This document shows positions 1 to 5,186 of a stretch of DNA of 5,186 bases, piece by piece. The notes below the pieces were generated by a model that was not told the origin of the DNA, did not search any database, and saw only the letters and a program-made list of their open reading frames with translations. The translations under genes were made by a program, and so were the position numbers. The first letter of the stretch is position 1. The number at the start of each line of letters is the position of its first letter. Source of the stretch: CAZAQS01 sp046485135 (GTDB taxonomy: Bacteria > Chloroflexota > Anaerolineae > Anaerolineales > UBA4823); assembly GCA_046485135.1 (NCBI GenBank), contig JAWOHN010000086.1:1-5186 (forward strand). The letters run 5' to 3'.

Positions 1-2
1 CT

Positions 3-233
3 GCCTACGGAGCGTATGCAGTCTTCATCAACCTGATATACTGGTGGAAAATGCGTCCGGAGCTAGCACAGTTTTTGAAAATCCTAAAACAAGGCGGTTT
101 GAGCACCCAGGAAGAGGTCGCAGACGACATGGCGATGGGGATGCGCCTGGGGCGTTTCTTGGACCGCTATAGCCTTCCAAGCCTGCTGAAAAGAGTCCTG
201 CGGTCGGTGCGAAAAAATACGACCAAGCCGTGA
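3..233 (+). CDS. C-terminal fragment of an unidentified protein (5' end outside window)
   Basis: The reading frame is open from the first bases of the window to a TGA at 231-233, giving 76 residues, so this is the tail of a longer gene and not a 60-residue protein starting at the ATG at 51. No good Shine-Dalgarno sequence precedes that ATG. The fragment opens with a hydrophobic, aromatic stretch (AVFINLIYWW), which could be the end of a membrane helix or a buried helix. It continues as amphipathic helix-like sequence with acidic residues (TQEEVADD) and ends in a basic tail (LLKRVLRSVRKN). I do not recognise the family. It lies 49 bases upstream of the ABC ATPase on the same strand with no visible terminator between them, so co-transcription is possible. 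The fragment gives no functional information about the exporter. Confidence 0.6.
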   Translation, partial: AYGAYAVFINLIYWWKMRPELAQFLKILKQGGLSTQEEVADDMAMGMRLGRFLDRYSLPSLLKRVLRSVRKNTTKP

Positions 234-271
234 ACCGGACCCAGTCAGGCCATCCAGACCCCGGGCATTCC

Positions 272-277
272 AGGAAG
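272..277 (+). promoter_or_regulatory. Ribosome binding site of the ABC ATPase gene
   Basis: AGGAAG lies 5 bases before the ATG at 283. It supports that start over any upstream in-frame codon. The conserved family N-terminus (ILEARNLRKKY) also begins right after this Met. Confidence 0.6.
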
Positions 278-282
278 AATCG

Positions 283-1044
283 ATGGCAAAGATCATCTTA
301 GAAGCAAGGAACCTTAGAAAAAAATACCAGATGGGCGAAATGGAAGTCCAGGCCTTGGGCGGTCTTGATTTCCAGGTGACCAAGGGCGAATTCGTTGCCA
401 TCATGGGGCCTTCGGGTAGCGGCAAGTCAACTATGCTGCATCTTTTGGGCGGGTTGGATATGCCCACGGAAGGGGAAGTGACCCTGGCAGGTCAGCGGCT
501 GTCTGTCTTGGACGACAAACAGGCTACCCTGGTACGGCGGCACAACATTGGCTTCGTATTCCAATTCTTTAACCTGCTGTCCACCCTGACCGCCGAAGAA
601 AATATTGCCCTACCGCTGGTGATCGATGGGAAAAACCTTCGCCAGTACCAATCTCGCATCGATGCTCTGCTGGCGCTGGTCGGTTTGTCTAAAAGACGGC
701 ACCATAAACCTGATCAGCTGTCAGGCGGCGAGCAGCAGCGCGTGGCTCTAGCCCGTGCCCTGGTGACGGAACCAGCTATCGTCCTGGCGGATGAGCCGAC
801 GGGCAACCTGGATTCCAAGACCGGCACGCAGATCATGGAGCTCCTGCAGCGCTCCTGCCAGGAGCTGGAACAAGCTCTGATCGCAGTCACCCATGACGCT
901 CGCGCCGCCTCGTATGCCGACCGGGTAGTCTTTTTGCGGGATGGCAAAATCGTTAACGAGGTCTGTTTTGAGAAACTGCAGGAGATGCCCGAGCGGCTCA
1001 GCCTGACAGTGAAGGCATTCGAAGCGCTGGAGGCAGTAAGGTAA
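283..1044 (+). CDS. ABC transporter ATP-binding protein, LolD/MacB (MacB-type exporter) family
   Basis: This 253-residue cytoplasmic ATPase would dimerise and drive the permease encoded next. All nucleotide-binding motifs are intact: Walker A GPSGSGKST at residues 42-50, Q-loop Gln94 (FVFQFFNLL), signature LSGGEQQR at 146-153, Walker B IVLADE at 166-171 with catalytic Glu171, D-loop NLDS at 175-178 and H-loop His204. The LADEPTGNLDS stretch and the MGPSGSGKSTMLHLLGGLD pattern are typical of the LolD/MacB/FtsE/YknY group that pairs with FtsX-type permeases. The core domain ends near residue 225, and about 28 further residues form an unassigned C-terminal tail. The stop TAA overlaps the permease start by one base, implying translational coupling. 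The family is clear. The substrate is not, and a specific name such as lolD would overreach because an adaptor gene is present and the permease is fused. Confidence 0.95.
   Translation: MAKIILEARNLRKKYQMGEMEVQALGGLDFQVTKGEFVAIMGPSGSGKSTMLHLLGGLDMPTEGEVTLAGQRLSVLDDKQATLVRRHNIGFVFQFFNLLSTLTAEENIALPLVIDGKNLRQYQSRIDALLALVGLSKRRHHKPDQLSGGEQQRVALARALVTEPAIVLADEPTGNLDSKTGTQIMELLQRSCQELEQALIAVTHDARAASYADRVVFLRDGKIVNEVCFEKLQEMPERLSLTVKAFEALEAVR
1029..1033 (+). promoter_or_regulatory. Ribosome binding site of the permease, inside the ATPase gene
   Basis: GGAGG lies within the last codons of the ATPase gene, 10 bases before the ATG at 1044. This supports starting the permease at the TAATG overlap. Spacing is slightly long but workable. 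Confidence 0.5.
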
Positions 1045-3632
1045 TGCTGCTCTCTCGCTGGATTACCCTGCGTTCGCTGCGAGCGCGCCCCTTGCGTACG
1101 TTTTTGAGCACCTTTGGTATTATCCTGGGCGTAGCGGGTTTGCTTGCGATCCAGATCACCAACGCGGCCACCCTCGAATCGCTTTCAGCGCTCTTCGAAG
1201 GTACGGCAGGGAAGGCCGATCTGGTCGTGACGAACGCTGCCAGTGCGGATGGGGAGAGCCTGCCTGAGCGTGTCCTGCGCCGACTGGAAGGAAGCCAGGT
1301 TATCAAAGCGGCAGTCCCCAGCTTGCAGTTACGCACGACCCTGGCGGTGCAGCTGCCCGACTCCGCCATCTCTTTGAGCTTGCTCGGTTTTGATATGGGT
1401 GGGTTCGTGGTCTATGGGATCGACCCCCGGGCAGATCCGGCTGTGCGTGATTACAAACTCAAGCAGGGGAGCTTCCTGTCCCCTTCCGGTGGCGCGCAGG
1501 AAATCGTGCTGGTCGAAAACTATGCGGCCGAGAGTAATCTTAAAGTTGGGAGTATCATCGAGCTGCTGGCCGCGCAGGGGCCTCAGGAGTTCAAGATTGT
1601 CGGGTTGATTGCCAAGGAGGGCGCCGGGCTCAACAACAACGGAGCCTTCGGGGTGATCCCGCTTCGCACTGCCCAGGAGCTGTTCAACCGGACTGGCGAG
1701 CTCGATCAGATAGAGATCGTCCTCAAGCCCCAGTACGGCGCCCTCCGGGAACAGGAAAGCGCTAAAGCTGAGCTGCAGTCCAGGTTGGGCGGGGCTTATT
1801 CCATAACGACGACCGCTGCCAAGGGGGAGCGGGTCAACCAAATGTTGAGTGGCTTTTCCATTGGGCTGAACTTCATGGGCGGTATGGCCCTGTTCGTCGG
1901 CGCTTACCTAATCTATAACACATTTTCAATGACAGTGATTGAGCGCACCCGCGAGTTTGGCTTGCTGCGCACGCTGGGGCTAACCCGCCGGCAAGTTGTG
2001 CTGCAGGTGTTGGTCGAAGCAGGAATTTTAGGCCTGGCAGGCTCGTTGGCTGGCGCGCTCCTGGGGATTGGCCTGGCCCAGGGCGCAGCGCGCCTGCTGT
2101 CTTCTTTACTTGATCTGGATGCGATCCCTACCACCGTGAACGTACCCACCATCCTTTCTAGCCTTCTGATTGGGATTTTGGTGACGGTCATTGCTGCTCT
2201 CATCCCAGCATGGCAGGCCGGGCGGATTTCACCACTGGAAGCCTTGCGCGTGCGCGGGATTCGGAGGGAGGGATGGCTGCTGCGCCACGGCTGGAAGCTC
2301 GGGATGGTCATGCTGCTGATCTCCACCATCATCCTGGTCGCTAACCCCTTCCCGTATGATGTCCAGTTCCGCCTGGGCAGCATTACAGTCGTTCTCTTGT
2401 TCTTCGGCGGGACGCTGCTGATCCCAGGCAGCGTGGGAATCTGGGAAAGGCTTACCCGCCCTTTGGTCAGTTGGTTGTACGGAGCTGCCGGGCGGCTGGG
2501 CAGTAGCAATCTCCAGCGCAGCAAGCTTCGCACCACGTTGACCGTGGCAGCATTGATGGTCGGCGTGTCGATGATCATCATCACCCGCGGCATGACAGAC
2601 TCCTTCCGCGGCGACCTTGAAGTGTGGATCGACGCCTATATTGGCGGTGATCTCATGGTCAATTCACCTACCCCTATGCGCAGCCAGGTGATGCGCCGGC
2701 TGGAAGCTATGCCGGGCGTGGCAGCTGTGACACCCATGCGCACCCTGCCAGTCTCATGGCAGTTCCCAGATGGCACAGTCGAAAACCTTGTCTTCATGGG
2801 CGTAGACCCAGCCACATACCTGCGCGTGACCGGGTTTGTTTTCAGTGATAGCCAGGTGGATGCTGCCGCGGCAACCCGGCAGCTCATGGCGGGTAATACC
2901 TTGTTCATCTCTAGCGTTCTGGCTGAAAAGCACGATCTGCAGCCAGGGGATGTACTACGCCTGCGCACCCGCAGTGGCGACCAGGATTTCCACATCGCGG
3001 CTGTTGTAGTGAGCTTCTTCAACCAGGGGTTAACCGTCCACGGGAGCTGGTCGGATATGCGCCGTTACTTCAAAACCAGCGACGCCAGCGCCTATCTGGT
3101 CAAAGTGGCAGAAGGCTACCCAACAGAGGCCGTCAGGCTGCGGATCGAAGATGCCTTTGCGAAACGGCAGGGCCTGTCCGTAGTCTCGAACCAGGCTGTT
3201 ATCGACCAGGTATTTAGGCTGTTGAACCAGGCCTACAGTATGTTTGACGTGATGGCGATCATCGCCATGCTGGTTGGCGCGCTGGGGGTAGTCAACACCC
3301 TCACTATGAATGTAGCGGAACGGATACAAGAGATTGGGATGCTGCGCAGCATCGGTCTGACGCGGGGACAAACGCTGGTGATGGTGCTGGCGGAATCGTT
3401 GCTGATGGGCTTGATCGGCGGCGTGCTTGGCCTGGCATTTGGCGTCCTGCTGACGCGCATTTTCCTATGGTCGATGACCGCCATGTCGGGGTATAAGATC
3501 AACTTCGTCATGCCAGTCATGGCGGTCGCTGCGGGCTTGGTGATCGCCCTGCTTGTTTCGCAGCTCGCAGCCATTTTCCCTGCCCGGCGGGCAGCCCGCA
3601 CACGTATTTTGGATGCAATCCATTATGAGTAG
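1044..3632 (+). CDS. Two-module FtsX/MacB-type ABC transporter permease
   Basis: This 862-residue integral membrane protein is the transmembrane partner of the preceding ATPase. It is an internal duplication of the MacB unit (MacB_PCD periplasmic-core domain followed by FtsX domain). Module 1 has a membrane segment at about 19-39, an extracytoplasmic domain at about 40-271, and membrane segments near 272-294, 322-348 and 367-390. A linker with two more segments (about 418-436 and 445-465) follows. Module 2 has segments near 497-515, 733-755, 778-805 and 823-846 and an extracytoplasmic domain at about 516-732. The cytoplasmic coupling motif occurs twice, ERTREFGLLRTLGLTRRQV at 300-318 and ERIQEIGMLRSIGLTRGQT at 759-777. 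Each outer domain carries a G(I/V)DP motif (125-128, 586-589). Both start motifs are also alike (SLRARPLRTFLST and LQRSKLRTTLT). No cysteine is present. Ten membrane segments suit a single chain replacing a permease dimer. The substrate is unknown. Confidence 0.93.
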   Translation: MLLSRWITLRSLRARPLRTFLSTFGIILGVAGLLAIQITNAATLESLSALFEGTAGKADLVVTNAASADGESLPERVLRRLEGSQVIKAAVPSLQLRTTLAVQLPDSAISLSLLGFDMGGFVVYGIDPRADPAVRDYKLKQGSFLSPSGGAQEIVLVENYAAESNLKVGSIIELLAAQGPQEFKIVGLIAKEGAGLNNNGAFGVIPLRTAQELFNRTGELDQIEIVLKPQYGALREQESAKAELQSRLGGAYSITTTAAKGERVNQMLSGFSIGLNFMGGMALFVGAYLIYNTFSMTVIERTREFGLLRTLGLTRRQVVLQVLVEAGILGLAGSLAGALLGIGLAQGAARLLSSLLDLDAIPTTVNVPTILSSLLIGILVTVIAALIPAWQAGRISPLEALRVRGIRREGWLLRHGWKLGMVMLLISTIILVANPFPYDVQFRLGSITVVLLFFGGTLLIPGSVGIWERLTRPLVSWLYGAAGRLGSSNLQRSKLRTTLTVAALMVGVSMIIITRGMTDSFRGDLEVWIDAYIGGDLMVNSPTPMRSQVMRRLEAMPGVAAVTPMRTLPVSWQFPDGTVENLVFMGVDPATYLRVTGFVFSDSQVDAAAATRQLMAGNTLFISSVLAEKHDLQPGDVLRLRTRSGDQDFHIAAVVVSFFNQGLTVHGSWSDMRRYFKTSDASAYLVKVAEGYPTEAVRLRIEDAFAKRQGLSVVSNQAVIDQVFRLLNQAYSMFDVMAIIAMLVGALGVVNTLTMNVAERIQEIGMLRSIGLTRGQTLVMVLAESLLMGLIGGVLGLAFGVLLTRIFLWSMTAMSGYKINFVMPVMAVAAGLVIALLVSQLAAIFPARRAARTRILDAIHYE

Positions 3633-3635
3633 GAG
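3631..3635 (+). promoter_or_regulatory. Ribosome binding site of the adaptor gene, overlapping the permease stop codon
   Basis: AGGAG lies 5 bases before the ATG at 3641 and shares its first two bases with the permease stop TAG (3630-3632). It fixes the adaptor start and suggests that ribosomes finishing the permease can reinitiate on the adaptor. Confidence 0.65.
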
Positions 3636-3640
3636 ACCCA

Positions 3641-4837
3641 ATGAAGTATTTCACCTTCCACCCCATCATCTTCCTGCTGACCAGCCTGCTCCTGCTAACA
3701 GGCTGTCAGGCCGCGACCCCTGAAATTGATCCATCCATCATTCAACCCCAGGAGATAATTTTCGAAGGCGCAGAGGATGGGATCATTATTGAGGGCCAGG
3801 TAGTTCCTGCTGCGGTTTATACCCTTGCCTTTTCAGGCACCGCCCAGGTCGAGCAAGTGTTGGTTAAGGAAGGTGATCAAGTCCTCCAGAGGCAGGAACT
3901 GGCCCGGCTGGGAGGCCAGGAACAGGCTCAAGCAGCCGTGAACGCTGCCGAGCTTGAGCTTCTGGCAGCCCAACAGGCTCTGCAAGTGTTGACCGATTCT
4001 CAAGACGCAAATCAGAGCCAGGCTTTCCTGGCTGTATTGACAGCCCGACAGTCTGTCAATGACGCGAAGAGCCGCCTGGATGCCCTAACCGGTGAGCGGC
4101 TGGAGAACGAGATTGCCGGCGCGCAGGCCCAGGTTGTGCTCGCACAGAATGCGCTGGATGATGCCATGGAGGCTTACGAGGACTACAAAGAGGAAGATGA
4201 AGACGATCCAACCCGCGCCACTTACCAGCTGCGCCTGACAGAAGCGCAGCGAGCATACGACGAAGCCCTGCGCTGGCTGGATGGACTGGAGGGTGACGAT
4301 TATGCTTTCAACTTCAAACAAGCTCAGGACGCGCTTCGAAGCGCCGAGGATCAGCTCAGGCTGGCTGAAGAGCGTTATTCGGAGGTCTCGCAAGGACCGG
4401 ACTCTGACGAGCTGCAGATCTCCGAAAGTCGGGTAACCGCAGCAGAGGCTGGTCTGGCAGCTGCCCAAGCGAGCCTGGAGAACCTTGTCTTGAGGGCTCC
4501 GGCAGCCGGGACCGTGGTAAAGATCAATGTAAAAGCTGGCGAACTATTAGCGCTTGGGCAGCCCTTTGGCGTTCTGGCAGACCTGTCGGAGTGGTATGTA
4601 GAGACGGTGGACCTTACAGAAATCGACGTTGTTAACGCCAATGAAGGCCAAGTTGTACAGGTGTCTGTAGATGCACTGCCAGATGTGCCGGTAAGAGGGG
4701 CAGTGGAATCGATCAGCAGCACCTTCCAGAACATCCGCGGAGATATTACCTATGTCGCCCGGATCAAGCTGGAGAATGCGGATGCCAAACTGCGTTGGGG
4801 AATGACGGTATTGGTGACGTTCAACCAGCCGGAATAG
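3641..4837 (+). CDS. Lipoprotein membrane-fusion adaptor, HlyD/MacA (RND efflux adaptor) family
   Basis: This 398-residue adaptor is exported and probably lipid-anchored. A signal peptide (hydrophobic core about residues 9-19) ends in the lipobox LTGC, with the predicted lipidated Cys at 22, the only cysteine. The first half of a biotinyl/lipoyl-like domain lies at about 48-92 (VEQVLVKEGDQVLQRQELARL). It is followed by an Ala/Gln/Glu-rich helical hairpin at about 93-281, and the second lipoyl half is at about 282-313 (LRAPAAGTVVKINVKAGELL). A beta-barrel-type region then runs from about 318 to 395 (GQVVQVSVDALPD; LRWGMTVLVTF). This is the classical membrane-fusion-protein order. It follows the permease by 8 bases and is the last gene of the operon, so it most likely caps or extends the permease's outer domains and guides substrate away from the membrane. 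The hairpin is unusually long, and its acidic tip (EEDEDDP, 184-190) does not look like a TolC-docking tip. Confidence 0.93.
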   Translation: MKYFTFHPIIFLLTSLLLLTGCQAATPEIDPSIIQPQEIIFEGAEDGIIIEGQVVPAAVYTLAFSGTAQVEQVLVKEGDQVLQRQELARLGGQEQAQAAVNAAELELLAAQQALQVLTDSQDANQSQAFLAVLTARQSVNDAKSRLDALTGERLENEIAGAQAQVVLAQNALDDAMEAYEDYKEEDEDDPTRATYQLRLTEAQRAYDEALRWLDGLEGDDYAFNFKQAQDALRSAEDQLRLAEERYSEVSQGPDSDELQISESRVTAAEAGLAAAQASLENLVLRAPAAGTVVKINVKAGELLALGQPFGVLADLSEWYVETVDLTEIDVVNANEGQVVQVSVDALPDVPVRGAVESISSTFQNIRGDITYVARIKLENADAKLRWGMTVLVTFNQPE

Positions 4838-4883
4838 GGCCTTCCAGGGTCTGCAGTTCTTGTTCCATCCCAAATACACGACC

Positions 4884-4911
4884 AAAAAATCGGGAAAACG
4901 AAATAGCCCGA
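4884..4911 (-). terminator. Candidate rho-independent terminator for the convergent A2M-like gene
   Basis: Read on the minus strand, TCGGG and CCCGA form a 5-bp stem around a 12-nt loop, followed directly by six T residues. It lies about 90 bases past the stop of the minus-strand gene. The U-tract is good, but the stem is short and the loop large, so strength is doubtful. Confidence 0.35.
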
Positions 4912-4948
4912 GAAAATTCGCCCACTTATATGGGTGAACCTACCAGGT

Positions 4949-4980
4949 TTTCGATTGCTGGCTCAGATCGAAAGGATTTT
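4949..4980 (+). terminator. Candidate terminator of the ABC exporter operon
   Basis: TTTCGAT (4949-4955) pairs perfectly with ATCGAAA (4967-4973). Inside this, CTG and CAG (4958-4960, 4964-4966) add three pairs across a two-base bulge, with GCT as the loop. TTTT follows at 4977-4980 after GGA. It lies about 110 bases past the adaptor stop, in the convergent intergenic region. The lower stem is AT-rich and the T-tract is short and offset, so this is only a moderate candidate. Confidence 0.35.
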
Positions 4981-4999
4981 AGATAAGCCAGTTCCTCGA

Positions 5000-5185
5000 C
5001 TACTCCACAATCACCACCATACTGCTACTGCGCCCGAACACTTCCGGTGAGTACATCTCCTCTGCCTTGGCAGGGGGAACAATGAAGCGACCGGGGGTGG
5101 TGGCGCGGGCGATATAGCTATATTCGTACACGCCATCCCACAGCAGGGGGCCGAAGCCTTCACCCCCCTGCTGTGGGATGGCGTG
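5000..5185 (-). CDS. C-terminal fragment of a bacterial alpha-2-macroglobulin-like protein (5' end outside window)
   Basis: On the minus strand an open frame enters from the window edge and stops at TAG (5000-5002), giving 61 residues. The segment YEYSYIARATTPGRF (20-34 of the fragment) followed by PPAKAEEMYSPEVFGRS (37-53) matches my memory of the extreme C-terminus of bacterial A2M proteins, where a Y-x-Y-x-x-RA-T-PG strand leads into a PP-x-A-EEMY-PEV-GR ending. These large extracytoplasmic proteins act as protease traps. The thioester region and the rest of the protein are outside the window. The first 19 or so residues (up to DGV) are encoded within a strong palindrome, and I do not recognise the first dozen as A2M sequence, so the reading there may be unreliable. 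The gene converges on the exporter operon and is probably an independent unit. Confidence 0.7.
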   Translation of the reverse strand, partial: HAIPQQGGEGFGPLLWDGVYEYSYIARATTPGRFIVPPAKAEEMYSPEVFGRSSSMVVIVE

Positions 5186-5186
5186 T
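5128..5186. repeat. Near-perfect 59-nt palindrome at the window edge
   Basis: Bases 5128-5150 are the exact reverse complement of 5164-5186 (23 of 23 pairs). Symmetry continues inward: after two mismatches (5151/5163 and 5152/5162), GAAG (5153-5156) pairs with CTTC (5158-5161) around the central base 5157, for 27 pairs in total. The right arm runs to the last base of the window, so the repeat may continue beyond it. It lies within the A2M-like reading frame and not in an intergenic region. There is no T-tract and no sign of a mobile element. It may be a real inverted repeat or a fold-back artefact. Confidence 0.9.

Noticed and set aside
51..233. A stand-alone 60-residue protein starting at ATG 51
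   Set aside because: The frame is open upstream to the window edge with protein-like sequence, and no convincing ribosome binding site precedes this ATG. It is better read as an internal Met of a truncated gene.
1913..2593. Long minus-strand open frame antisense to the permease
   Set aside because: Its translation is rich in Arg, Ser, Pro and Thr with no recognisable domain, as expected for a shadow of a strongly coding plus strand. The other minus-strand frames over 84-4885 were rejected for the same reason.
4937..4951. Small hairpin AACCT-ACC-AGGTT followed by T residues
   Set aside because: The five-pair stem is AT-containing and its T-run is part of the stem of the larger adjacent hairpin at 4949-4973, which is the better terminator candidate.
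4795..4986. Plus-strand 63-residue frame after the adaptor
   Set aside because: It overlaps the adaptor's 3' end in another frame, lacks a Shine-Dalgarno sequence, runs through both candidate terminators, and its translation looks like non-coding sequence.
5128..5186. The edge palindrome as a rho-independent terminator or transposon end
   Set aside because: It has no T-tract on either strand within view and lies inside the A2M-like frame. No transposase or target-site duplication is visible, so neither reading is supported.

Overview
The window carries a complete three-gene ABC exporter operon on the plus strand, flanked by two partial genes. Upstream is the 3' end of an unidentified gene on the same strand. 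Downstream is the 3' end of a convergent gene on the minus strand, which I read as the C-terminus of a bacterial alpha-2-macroglobulin-like protein. No RNA gene, insertion sequence, CRISPR array or phage element is visible.

Layout: 1-233, C-terminal 76 codons of an unknown protein. 283-1044, a LolD/MacB-type ATPase. 1044-3632, an 862-residue two-module FtsX/MacB-type permease with about ten membrane segments. 3641-4837, a lipoprotein membrane-fusion (HlyD/MacA-type) adaptor with a very long helical hairpin. 4838-4999, a convergent intergenic region with a weak candidate terminator for each direction. 5000-5186 on the minus strand, the A2M-like C-terminus. The window ends inside a near-perfect 59-nt palindrome.

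The exporter genes are tightly coupled. The ATPase stop and permease start share one base (TAATG). The permease and adaptor are 8 bases apart, and the adaptor's Shine-Dalgarno sequence overlaps the permease stop codon. The likely machine is an ATPase dimer at the cytoplasmic face, a two-module permease whose extracytoplasmic domains move with the ATP cycle (MacB/LolCDE-type mechanotransmission), and a lipid-anchored adaptor outside the membrane. The substrate cannot be read from the sequence. No outer-membrane factor is encoded here.

The organism is a bacterium of moderately high G+C. The lipoprotein adaptor style, the fused permease and the neighbouring A2M-like gene recall Chloroflexota (Anaerolineae-like), but this is a family-resemblance inference and not a marker-based assignment. 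I do not see an undescribed system. The oddest sequence signal is the palindrome at the right edge, which may be an assembly or amplification fold-back.
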